This document shows, one piece after another, positions 1 through 10,189 of a DNA stretch of 64,000 bases (positions are counted from its first letter, which is position 1; every line of letters starts with the position of its first letter). The notes below the pieces were generated by a model. The model had not been told where the DNA came from and searched no databases. It worked only from the letters and a program-made list of their open reading frames with translations. Origin of the DNA: Linnemannia hyalina. Its lineage: Eukaryota; Mortierellomycota; Mortierellomycetes; Mortierellales; Mortierellaceae. The stretch covers positions 2,976,001 through 3,040,000 of the forward strand of contig JAHRHY010000004.1 in assembly GCA_019671135.1 (NCBI GenBank), read 5' to 3'. The position numbers were made by a program, and so were the translations under genes.

Positions 1-1485
1 GGGAAATTCAGTAATCCTCGAGAAATTGGTGGGTTTGGCGATGGCCGAGTACACATGATCGGCATCTTGCAATGAGAGTGCGGTGCCAAGAATCACCAGT
101 GTTGCCCGCATGTTGCTCAGCGTTGCGGATAAGGGTGTGAGGAAACCACGACGGAACTTGGATTGGATTTGGTTCTTTGCTGTCGAAGAGGGCATCTCTG
201 TTGATCAAAGCGGATGGTGAGATGAGCTTTTCGGACAAGATTCCAGTAACCGTAACTTGAGCCTCGTCCAGGGCAATCACCAGTCCAAGTCGTTTGGAAA
301 CAAGGATAGACTGAAGCTTGGCTTGGACTTTGCTGAGCATGGCTTGGATTGTGTTGTGGTCGTACTCCTTCAATTTGTAGACCAGGTCGCCAATAGTGAA
401 GGCACCTTTGGTGGTCTGTTCACGGAAGAACTGCAGGGGTTCTAGATCAGGGTTGTCGTCGAGGAGATGCTGAAGAAAGAGCAGCCTTGCAAGGAATTCG
501 AGCTTGACGCGTTCCCCTGCTAGGGCCTTGACTTCGGAATCGATGTCCTTTGCGCACTGCGAACGGCCTTGATTCCTGTGAATAACGGACCGGTACATGC
601 TCTCAATGTCTTCTGCAAGCGTGATAAAATTCGGGTCCTTGAAGCCGGGAGAGATGGTGGTGCTCGGGATGCAACAAACACAATAGATCACAAAATGCTT
701 GCTCGCGAGGTCAACTACAGTCGCAGTCTTTCCAGATCCAGATGGAGCAACCATAGCTACTACGCGACGGTCACAGTATTTGCCGATGTCATCCTCCACA
801 ATAGAATGCAAGGTTTCGCCGTCGCTCGTCCTTGTCAGCTTGTCCAGCTCAAGTCCCAGCATCACCAGCTTGATGTCTCTTGCTGTTTCACCATGCGGAA
901 GAGTCCTCTTGAAAAAGGGTCCTAGTGCTTCATTCTGGAAAGCCTCAACTTCCATTGGATCAACAGAGGGGGTGGTAGGGCGAAGCTGGATGTCATTGAG
1001 AATGACTTCCAGTTCCTGCTCGAGGAGATCCTTCGGAATAGACTTGAGCTGTGGAGGGGAGGGACGGGCAGGGACAGGTGCATGGACTATGTTGGTGCAA
1101 TTGGATGAGTGTATCAAGTTAGTACATGTGTAATAGGCAAGCTCACGAGTAAGGTGACGATATAGCACGCGTGTGCATTACCTTGAGGAGGTCGCTGGAC
1201 GATAATGTAGGTGTTGTCGTCGGGACTTGCGGCAAACAGCGTGGAGAGGAGTGCTCTAGGGTTGTTCAGCTCCGTCTTGTCGTGAATGGCTCCATCGTCA
1301 TGAATGGAGACACGGCTGAGGGAGAGCTTGTTCGCATCAACATCGCGGAAATCGTTGGGTTTCTTGCGTAAGATTGCGCCTTTGAGATCGCCGATGGTCT
1401 TGGTTGACTCGATCTCGACAGGGAACGCGTTGGTGGTGGCCTCTCCGTCGACAAGACAGAACAGGTTCAGAAGGTTGTTGGACAT
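1..1485 (-). pseudogene. Crinkler (CRN) effector with P-loop NTPase, frameshifted, 3' end outside window
   Basis: Start is the ATG at 1485. Exon 1 (1485-1182) encodes the ubiquitin-like CRN header (LFCLVDGE near the start, IIVQRPP at the end). A GTAATG donor follows at 1181, and exon 2 resumes at 1086 after an AACATAG acceptor. Exon 2 has a Walker A motif (APSGSGKT, about 760-720) and a Walker B-like VIALDEAQ (about 280-255). CRN proteins are secreted or intracellular effectors that pair a header with NTPase and nuclease modules; this copy's C-terminus lies beyond base 1. Between about 200 and 150 the natural reading moves by one base (RGFLTPL appears in another frame), so the copy is probably inactive. 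The leader (1486-1858) is strongly CT-rich on the coding strand and is cut off by a transposon at 1863. Family assignment is strong; loss of function is inferred. Confidence 0.85.
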
Positions 1486-1862
1486 GGTGTTGTGAAGAGT
1501 GAAAGGATGGCAAGTGGAAGGGGAAAGGTGATGGTTGTAAACGGAGTAAGGGTTGTGGAGAATGTGCGGGGTGTATGAGGGCAAGGAGTGAATGAAAGAA
1601 AAAAAAAAGAGAAAAGGATAACAGAAGGTGTGGGGTTAAAAGGAAAAGGGCTGGGGTCAAAAGGAAAAGTAAGAAAGGATGGAAAACTATGGCGATAGGT
1701 GTGGAAATAGCAATAAGGGCGGTGAGAAACACACTGACAGTAAAGTCGAACAGAGGAAAAAGGGGAAGAGACAAGATGAGGGAAGAGTGAGGAAAGGAAT
1801 CGAGTGATGGTAAAGACGGTGAAGAAAGCGCGTGGTGGAAAGGAAAGGGCGTTGGAGAAGCT
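1486..1862 (-). promoter_or_regulatory. CT-rich leader of the first Crinkler gene, truncated by a transposon
   Basis: On the coding (minus) strand this stretch is rich in C and T, like the leaders before the other two CRN start codons (about 10030-10189 and 38570-38721). The TTCGGTGACGTAA element found upstream of the intact CRN genes is not present here. The RecQ/DUF6589 transposon begins at 1863, so the distal promoter may have been displaced. Confidence 0.4.
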
Positions 1863-2834
1863 CTGAACCCAACCACCTCGTCAGTTTTTGCTGACGAGGG
1901 GCTGGGAGGGACAAAATCTCCCCCTTTACTATGGGGTCTCCCTTCCCGTCCTACTTCCTTTTTTGGACGAGATTCCTTTTTTGGAACGACGTGGCCTCAG
2001 ACCTAGTTTTGAATCCTTTCATTTTACGTGGGATGGAATCTAACCCATTCCTTCCCACGTAAAGTGAAGGGCAGGGTTCGAGAGTACTACTCAGACCAAC
2101 CTGCTCCTTGCTTCCTCTCCGCTCCTTCGCTCCTTCACGTCTTCCATAAAGTCATCTCTTACATTGAATCCACCCTGCTTCATTCTCAAGTTACGCGTCA
2201 ACATGTCAAGTAAAAGACAGCTCAGGTACAAAATGCACATCTCAAGCACGTTTCCATTTCCTGGCACGCGTTCATCAGAAGCATCTGAGCATCCGAGCAT
2301 CCGCTGTTCAGTTTGTCTCAACTCTTTCTCGCTCTCTTCTTCATCCTCCTGTACAAAAATAATAAAAAACGCTCGGGGTGGATTCTGCTATAGCAACATT
2401 CCGCCCTACAATGGGACTCCGGCCACGCCAAGTAAACGCACTTCCGGGGCTTCCAGGGTAAGACACAGTTTGATATAGTGCTCGGCGAGTCTTTGTTGTT
2501 GTGCTTGTCACGTTTTCTAACTTACTGGTTTCCGACACGGTATAGCTTCAAGGCATAGGCGAGTTTGGCGTCCTCAACTTTAACAAACCTGATACACAAT
2601 CCCCAGGAGGTGCCAGCCAAGTGAGTGAATATCAGTTACTGGTATGAACGCGATGTTTTGTTTCCAAGCATATTTCTAATCGTTGGCGCTTGGCGCTTTG
2701 CATTTGCTCCGCATAGAATACTCCGAGAAAAACCGCTAATACTCTTCTTTCGTTGGGTGGAGCCCGTTCTCCTCTGGAAGGATCGACTTCCTCCTGGGTC
2801 TCCACGACATTCAACGCCGCAGAAGACGCCGCGA
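1863..2834 (+). repeat. Left TIR of the RecQ/DUF6589 element
   Basis: Matches the reverse complement of 8161-9129 with only a few indels, for example extra T residues near 1965. It ends abruptly inside the third exon, just after the codons for AAEDAA. It contains the promoter region and the first coding exons of the helicase gene. Confidence 0.9.
1876..1899. other. Perfect subterminal hairpin, left end of element
   Basis: CCTCGTCAG and CTGACGAGG form a 9-bp stem with a 6-base loop, 13 bases inside the element end. The same hairpin is at 9093-9116 in the other TIR. Subterminal palindromes are common recombinase-binding sites, but a role here is inference. Confidence 0.7.
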
Positions 2835-5183
2835 ATCCTTTCTGGGCGCCCGCGCAACCTTCTCAGCCAAGTCAAGAGACACCATTCCGAATTCGCTCCG
2901 CATTTATTCCAAATCTGTCTACCAACTCGCCTGGACAGTCTCCTGGTTCCCCAACATCATTATCGTCGACAGCACAAGCTCTCTCATTTCATGCATGGGA
3001 TGTTTTATCGCCGGCACGAATTGACTCTTCATCTGAAGATTCTGACTTCTCGCCAGACACGTCACCAACCAAGCCTACCATCTCGCCAAAAAATTCTGAA
3101 GCAACGCCAATACGCTCCGTTGCAACGCCGACTCAGCCTATCCCCTCGCCTATGCAGTTCCTTTCGTCGCCATCACAAGCTGTGCTAGAGAGACTTATAC
3201 CATTGCCAGACAAAGAAAACGAGGATAGTGACGATGTGGTAAGTGTTTTTGAAGATTGATTCAGTCACTTTTGCCTTGCTATTCAGTCTTTTTGTTAACA
3301 TTTTGCATGCGTAATCCTGTGCATCTTTTAGGGCCCCCAACTTTTTTCCAGATCAAAAGCCATTAGCCTTTGCCGAGAAGTTTTCAACTGTACTCCAAAA
3401 GAGCAGCAACTAGAGGTGTTGAAACACATAGCGCAAAAGTCCGATTGTGTGTTAATTGCTCCCTGCGGCTGGGGTAAAACACTCGCATTCTTTCTTCCTA
3501 TGGCATACTGGCCTCGCAGTATCACTGCTGTCATCTCGCCACTGATAGCTTTGATGAATGATCAGCAGCAGGTAGTTCATAAGTGGACCCTTCCATGTAT
3601 CATACAGCCAGAAACAACAGTGTCATTTTTAACCGCCTTTTATCTTTGTACTTTGCCACTCAATCGTACAGAAGCTGGACAAGGCCCAAATACCTTACGT
3701 CGTTCTCTCCGGCGACAACTCTGATGCCATTAATGGCAATACGATTAGACGCATATGTGAAGGCGAGTTCAGAGCAGTCTTTATGTCGCCCGAGATCATT
3801 TTTGGTGACAGCCCTACTTCGAGGTTGGTACGAGGGCTTTGGCAAGACACGCGCTGGCGGAACCTGTTGCTTGCCATAGTGGTGGACGAGGTCCATTGTG
3901 TTGAAAAATGGGGCAACAAATTTCGCCCGGAATATGCTCGTCTCGGTGAGCTTCGCATTTGGTCGCCTGGAGTTCCGTTTGTGGGTGTCACCGCGACACT
4001 CACTGCCGATGCGCTCACTCAAACTATGGACAAACTCTTCCTGTCCAAAGCCAATGTTCTTCGTGTGCGAGAGATTCCCACAAATGTTCGTCTCGAGGTT
4101 CACACGCAGCCCAAGGATGCCAAGAAGGGTCTCAATCGTCTGTTAGGCAAAGACAAGACGATTATTTACTTCGAAAAAATCTCTCTTCTCATGGATGTCT
4201 TCAAATATCTAACGAGCGAGAGACCCGATCTACGGGATAAGCTGGGTGTTTACTTCTCCACCTTAACATCCCAATACAAGGAGGCAACCATGAGCAAGTT
4301 TTTGGAGGGTGGCATCCATGTCCTGCTGGCTACCGAAGCTGCAAGCATGGGTTGTGACATACCCGATGTGATTCAAGTTATTCAGTACGGGTGAGTGATA
4401 TACGCAAAAAAATATGAAAATAGAGCAATCAGTAGGGAACGAATGCCCTGATCTAATATGTCTTGACATTTTTTTGGACCATGTAGCTTTCCAAGGGATA
4501 TACCGAGTTTGGTTCAGCGATTTGCACGAGCAGCACGAGATCCCAAGATCCAAGGCTTTGGAATCCTCTATGCACCACCGATCGGCAAAACTTCCCCCTC
4601 AGACGAAAACGTGCGCGAGTACCTTAGGAACCAAGTAGGAGGGTGTCTTTGGAAAACAATAGACAAATTGTTTGAGAATGACGCTCGTACTTGCAACAAC
4701 AGCTGTTCTGGATGCTTCAAGGTTGATCGTCCCGTTCCCACCACTATTTGCCATGACACCAGACCGAGCAACAGAAGGAGATGGCCGAGCCGTTCGGAGG
4801 AAGAGAGACATACGGCCTTGAAGAGACTCCAGGAGTGGAGAAAGGAGGCGTACGAAAGATGGGTGAGCAGTCAACCTTACAGGGTGGGTAGAGAAACGTG
4901 GATCCTGCCGGATAATGTGGCCAAACAGCTGTCGCAAAAATTCTCTGGGGCCAGAACTGCTACGGCGGTCGAGGCCATCGCTTCCTCCTGCAATTGGGCT
5001 CCCCTTGCAGAGAATTCGTGCGGCGAGGTCGCGCAGGTCCTTGACAAGCTCAACAACGAGATCGATGCACGCCGCGGATCAGGTAGCCAGACGACGGCGG
5101 CATCTGCGCTAGACCAGCTGGAGGACGGCTCTGACGGCGATAGGGAGGGAAGCGATGGTGAGGAGGACTTACTGGAATCATAG
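2203..5183 (+). CDS. RecQ-like DNA helicase of the transposon
   Basis: Proposed exons: 2203-2457, 2546-2620, 2717-3238, 3332-3571, 3672-4390, 4487-5183, all with GT-AG borders and kept in frame. The first three exons start in the TIR and give a Ser/Thr/Pro-rich N-terminus; ATG 2203 is the best upstream start but is not proven. The helicase core has motif I APCGWGKT (about 3457-3480), a DEVH box (about 3882-3893), motif III-like VTATLTADA, and motif VI QRFARAARD (about 4512), as in RecQ-family 3'-5' helicases. A Cys cluster CNNSCSGC resembles the RecQ zinc subdomain. The C-terminus is acidic, and no HRDC domain is visible. Within the element it probably assists strand processing during transposition or repair. 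It converges with the DUF6589 gene, leaving about 230 bp between stop codons. Confidence 0.85.
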
Positions 5184-5414
5184 TCAGATCCATTGGAGGC
5201 CGCACGTGTGATTGATCAGCCTCTCCGCGAGCGACCGCCTCCCGCAGATTGAAATTGTTTTTCTGTAAGTATCAGTCGTCCACTTTATTTCGTCCGCATG
5301 GCGCAACCCGAGGAATCACTCGCTTCTTTCTACCATTCTTTCTCTAAATCCATCCTCGTCTATTTCCTCCTTCCTCATTCAATTATCATAGAGAGTAACA
5401 AAACCAAAATATAT

Positions 5415-8400
5415 TTAATTAATAACGTTTTCGAGTGCCTCCGTCTCTTCTAAATCCACCGCATCCTCCTGCCTGTGCCTATCCAAAAATCGTACAATAG
5501 ATCCCCAGGCCATCTTGTCTCCACCATGACCCTGAAGATCGACCACCAGGTCCCCTTGATCGCATTGGCCGGACTTGCATAAAATGCCACTGTGTCGGAA
5601 GTACCTCTGAATCTTGGAGATGTCCGATGCAGTGGATGGTTTCTGGTGTTTGGTGCTGTTGGAGCCAACTCCGACCTCTCGCTCGAACATCCACGAAATG
5701 TCCTGAAAAGTTCTGATGTTGGTGGATATTGCATCCCTCAGATATTCCCAGGTCATGTTGGATCCTTTCGATGAAAAGATGGACTTGATGAGATAGTTAT
5801 GATTCTCTTGAAGCATGTCGGTCGCCATCCATCCGCCTTCGAGGCCTTTGGGGTTGACAAGCATGCTAGAGAGGACCCTTGTCGTCCACTCATCCGTCCA
5901 CAGATGGCGAATACCATAGAGGAGACGCAGCAGTTCAAGCGCATAGTTTGTGTTGCCTCCTCCATGCATCATCAACGTAATGATCGGCAGCAGGTGACTG
6001 ATGCGACCAATGTCGCCGGCTTTGACGGCCTCGGTTAACTCGATGTGCACCGCTACATCGCGCAAGAAAAGAAGGGCGTTGATGTTGACGGTAGTACAGG
6101 GCAGACCAAAGAGCGACGGCGAAGGCAAACCACAGAAGGAGTTGGTGATGGTTTCTGTGAATCTCGGAAGATCAAGCTCGTCTGATGCACCAACTTCCCG
6201 CAGGGACTCGCAGAGTGACTGCACCATCGCATCGAAGACAATTCTCAGCAACTCGTCCGCGGCTTTAAACTCCTGCTTCTCCTTGGTCAAGCGCTTGCGG
6301 CCCAGCAAAATAATAATTGAGGCAAGAGAACCTGGGAGTAGTGGGGAGCCAAAATGTGTCCTGAAGATGGTGCCGCACAGGTTCATACCAAGGTGGAAGA
6401 GTTGGAGGGTCGGGTGTACCCATGCAAGGCTGTGGTATGGATCAGTATCGACAATGCGGTGAATCTTGAGAGTTAGCAACCTGGACACAGTCATATGGTC
6501 GCCGGCAACGATGGTGTTTTTGGGATGTGCAAACCAGCTTTCCGGCAATTGAAGGCCGACCTGCGTGATTCTTTCCAACACCGCCAAATTGCCAGCAATG
6601 GTCGATTCGTCGAGCCTCATGGTCTGCAGCGGGAACAGAGCAGTCTTGTTGACATTGAGCTTTTTGATAGGCATAGCTGGAATAGCAGCGGCAGTGGATC
6701 CCTCCGGCGATGATCGCACAATGGCATTGGAGACGTGCGATCGGCTGACCTGTCGAAACACCTCCCAGTCGAATTTATTGGGAAGGAACAAGGCAGCAAC
6801 GGGGTTCGGCCTCTCATCCTCCGGGCGAAAGAGAGCAGGTGGTGCAGTGGGAGGCTGGTCCTTGTCGGGGGGGAAGAGAATGACGGTGGCAGCGGTACCA
6901 TTGTCGAAAATATCGCGTTTGTCGGACCTTTGGTTGTGGTGCTTGTTAGCGATGTTGAGGTTGTCGTACACGATGTACCAATCAAACTTCTCCACCGCTT
7001 CCTTGACTTGCTCCCGAGCGTCCTTGGTCAACGATCGCAGCCCATTCTGGACTTGGCTGTAGGAGATCGAAAGCCCGAGCCCAGAGAGGACCTCGAGTAC
7101 TCTCTTTGGACATCCTGTGCAATGAAGAAAGAGCCCCATGATGGTCTGGAAGGCGTTGACCTTTTGCGACGACATGAATATCAGCATCGCCGCGATGCAT
7201 CCCCGAACAGACGTAGGCTTTTGAGCCCTGCGACGCTTGCGTGACTTGCGCGAGAGCTTCTGATCAGAAATATCTTCCTCGAGGAGACCTTTCAAGAACC
7301 GTGTCAAATACTTGGCGCCTTCGGCGTACCGATGAAGAAAGCGAAAATCGTCGACTAAAAAACCTGCGACCTTCTGCCCAGTCACCTTCGTGTGTGGTAG
7401 CCGCCAGTCTTTTCTGATCTCGTCGTTTCTAAGATGCTTTAAAGTTCGGTTGACGACGACATCGACGGCACTATTGACAAAATCCTCTTCCCATTTGGTG
7501 CCTTGCAGCGTGCTGTCCCAGATCTTGAGAACTCGCTCGGCACCCTTGCTTTCGTGGAATACCCCAGTCCACTGTTTGACAACTTCATCTTTGGACTTGA
7601 ACAACTCTTCCAAAAAGGTGGGAAGAGTCATATTTTCATCCGTGATGCAGTTCAAAACTCTAAGTAGTTTCTGCGGAATAGTGGACTGGAATATATTCAG
7701 ATTTTAATAAATTTAGATAGGAAATCGATGCGGACATAATGCGTGTACTTGTAAAACTGATCTACTTACAGGCTTCTTGCGAGTCGAGGTTGGCGTCTGC
7801 CCATTTAGTCCAGTTGTGTAGCTTCCTATTGAAGGTGAATCTGGCACCCGAGATGACATGGACTTTAGCACATATTTCTTGGCGGTAATATATACCTTGG
7901 CAGTTAACAATATCATGCGCATGGCTCGCCTACCTCGATCGCCGAGGTACTTTTGCTCACTTTCAGCTGCCCAAGCACTGCGCGTCTATTCTGAGTATAC
8001 ACAGCAGGTTATATGTCTGTCCAAAGCCCATACACTTTGACCTGGTCTAAATGCGAGGGGATGGGATCGACTTCTTACGCTCTTAGGTGTTGGCGAACCG
8101 AACGTCTCATGCGATGTATGGACAAACTCGCGTATCTCTAAACTTGGGCCTGTTGGCGTCTTCGCGGCGTCTTCTGCGGCGTTGAATGTCGTGGAGACCC
8201 AGGAGGAAGTCGATCCTTCCAGAGGAGAACGGGCTCCACCCAACGAAAGAAGAGTATTAGCGGTTTTTCTCGGAGTATTCTATGCGGAGCAAATGCAAAG
8301 CGCCAAGCGCCAACGATTAGAAATATGCTTGGAAACAAAACATCGCGTTCATACCAGTAACTGATATTCACTCACTTGGCTGGCACCTCCTGGGGATTGT

Positions 8401-8793
8401 GTATCAGGTTTGTTAAAGTTGAGGACGCCGAACTCGCCTATGCCTTGAAGCTATACCGTGTCGGAAACCAGTAAGTTAGAAAACGTGACAAGCACAACAA
8501 CAAAGACTCGCCGAGCACTATATCAAACTGTGTCTTACCCTGGAAGCCCCGGAAGTGCGTTTACTTGGCGTGGCCGGAGTCCCATTGTAGGGCGGAATGT
8601 TGCTATAGCAGAATCCACCCCGAGCGTTTTTTATTATTTTTGTACAGGAGGATGAAGAAGAGAGCGAGAAAGAGTTGAGACAAACTGAACAGCGGATGCT
8701 CGGATGCTCAGATGCTTCTGATGAACGCGTGCCAGGAAATGGAAACGTGCTTGAGATGTGCATTTTGTACCTGAGCTGTCTTTTACTTGACAT
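5415..8793 (-). CDS. DUF6589 protein, candidate transposase of the element
   Basis: The long 3' exon (7685-5415) is one open frame of about 757 codons, with an acceptor at 7687/7686 and a donor at 7769/7768 joining it to an upstream exon ending RKKP. Mirrored TIR exons (8793-8539, 8450-8376, 8279 to about 8040) supply the same N-terminus as the helicase; one intron border between 8040 and 7865 is unresolved. The core matches fungal DUF6589 proteins: VYDNLN (about residue 230 of the large exon), VAGDHMTVSR (about 385) and LLQENHN (about 617). These three conserved acidic sites could be a DDE-like triad, which is inference. A basic patch RKSRKRRR lies near residue 140. The frame is intact with no stops. 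It is the only candidate for the DNA-cleaving enzyme in this element. Confidence 0.8.
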
Positions 8794-9129
8794 GTTGACG
8801 CGTAACTTGAGAATGAAGCAGGGTGGATTCAATGTAAGAGATGACTTTATGGAAGACGTGAAGGAGCGAAGGAGCGGAGAGGAAGCAAGGAGCAGGTTGG
8901 TCTGAGTAGTACTCTCGAACCCTGCCCTTCACTTTACGTGGGAAGGAATGGGTTAGATTCCATCCCACGTAAAATGAAAGGATTCAAAACTAGGTCTGAG
9001 GCCACGTCGTTCCAAAAAAGGAATCTCGTCCAAGGAAGTAGGACGGGAAGGGAGACCCCATAGTAAAGGGGGAGATTTTGTCCCTCCCAGCCCCTCGTCA
9101 GCAAAAACTGACGAGGTGGTTGGGTTCAG
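8161..9129 (-). repeat. Right TIR of the RecQ/DUF6589 element
   Basis: Inverted copy of 1863-2834. Positions mirror as about 10996 minus x through the coding part, so splice sites and reading frames are preserved and serve the DUF6589 gene on the minus strand. Confidence 0.9.
9093..9116. other. Perfect subterminal hairpin, right end of element
   Basis: Mirror copy of the 1876-1899 hairpin: 9-bp stem, 6-base loop, 13 bases from the right end. Confidence 0.7.
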
Positions 9130-9133
9130 AGCT

Positions 9134-9473
9134 TCAAAAAGAAGATCCCCATCTACATCACCACACCAATGGTTGGTCCGAAAGATATCAGAGAGGTCGT
9201 CCGGTCGGGTCAAGCTCGGTCGAGGAATCAATCTCGTTCAAGACGACCGGCTTGTGCTTGTTGGCCGAGACTTGGATGGAGAAGCGCCTTCGAATCGGAT
9301 TCGATTCGAATGCGCACAAACCTCTTGTAAACATAAGGATTCGAACAGAATGCGATTAGATGCCCTAGCCAAAAGACGAGCTTGTCTGCAGCAAAGTCGC
9401 CATTGATAGAGAAGGCTTGAGATAATTCCTCTCCATCAACAAGACGGAAAAGGATCAGACAATTGTTGGTTAT
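9134..9473 (-). pseudogene. Crinkler header fragment, start codon lost
   Basis: The minus strand reads a CRN header (FRLVDGE, then KPVVLNEIDS and DDLSDIF in shifted frames). The position equivalent to the initiator is ATA instead of ATG (9473-9471). A TTCGAA-rich insertion (about 9290-9345) and at least two frame changes disrupt it. It ends at the transposon border at 9130. It lies head-to-head with the intact CRN gene starting at 10190. Confidence 0.7.
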
Positions 9474-9800
9474 GGCATTGCGAAGCATGAAAAGAATAGA
9501 GGAAATAAAGAAAAGAGATAAAAAAAGGCGAAGGTGAAAAGAGGAGGGAAGATGTGGGGGAAAGCGGAACATCTGGGGTCAGCCAGATCTTTGAAGTGCG
9601 TGCTGCAGTCCATAAAGGTCGAGAATGTTGTTTATTAAAGAGGCGAACATGGCGCTTCTGCGTAAGCTAATCCACATCATTGGTCCGTAGAGCCTGTTGG
9701 CATTGTCTAGCCGCTGGAGTCGTTGAGCTCATCAATGCCTCCGCCAAAGTATAATGATCCCATGGTGCTACATGACCTCGAGTATTCCAAAGGCGGTGCG
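9474..9800. other. Intergenic stretch between head-to-head Crinkler copies
   Basis: No supported gene. It is purine-rich on the plus strand up to about 9560, consistent with a CT-rich leader of the minus-strand CRN relic, then unremarkable unique sequence. Confidence 0.3.
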
Positions 9801-9807
9801 ATTTATT

Positions 9808-9836
9808 CATTCGGTGACGTAATTCTCGTGCCCATT
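9808..9836 (+). promoter_or_regulatory. Shared TTCGGTGACGTAA promoter element of the second Crinkler gene
   Basis: Core TTCGGTGACGTAA followed by TCTCGTGCCCAT; the preceding GCGATTTA is also shared with the copy at 17741. TGACGTAA is a typical ATF/CREB bZIP half-site context. It lies about 380 bp upstream of the ATG at 10190 and recurs upstream of three other genes in this window (17750, 38530, 51920). Confidence 0.65.
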
Positions 9837-10189
9837 ATCCTGTTTCATGCCCACGCCCTTTAGCACTTTCCACGCTTTCGTCATCGCCTTTACAATCACT
9901 CGCTTCCTTTCACTGTCACTCCCACACTCAGCCTAATTACTGGACCACCTTCCCTGCATCGTTTTTATCGTCTCTTCCCCACCTTTTTCTACTGTTCGAA
10001 TTTACTCTCCGTTTGTTTCTCAACGCCCATTTCCACACCTTCACTGCATTTGCCACCGTTCCCACTCCCTTTTAATCCCTTGTCTTTCTTTCTTTTCCAT
10101 CAACCATACACTTTCTTTCATCCTTTCGCCTCTTTTTTTCTTTCACCCCTTGGCTTCACTCTTCTTTTCATTTGGTTCTTCGCAATACC

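Larger units (their letters stand above)
1863..9129. mobile_element. 7.27-kb DNA transposon with long TIRs encoding RecQ-like helicase and DUF6589 protein
   Basis: Near-identical inverted repeats (1863-2834 and 8161-9129) bound two convergent genes with uninterrupted long ORFs. The ends read CTGAACCC...GGGTTCAG and are flanked on both sides by AGCT, a candidate 4-bp target duplication; because AGCT is itself palindromic this boundary could be off by a few bases. It landed between the leader of one CRN gene and a CRN header fragment. The near-identity of the TIRs and the intact ORFs imply recent movement. RecQ helicase plus DUF6589 is not a coding set of the classical superfamilies I know (Tc1, hAT, MULE, Helitron, KDZ). 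Element boundaries are seen in sequence; mobility is inferred. Confidence 0.85.

Noticed and set aside
9130..9473. Functional second promoter/gene copy of the first Crinkler
   Set aside because: Start codon mutated, frames broken and body absent; it is only a header relic.
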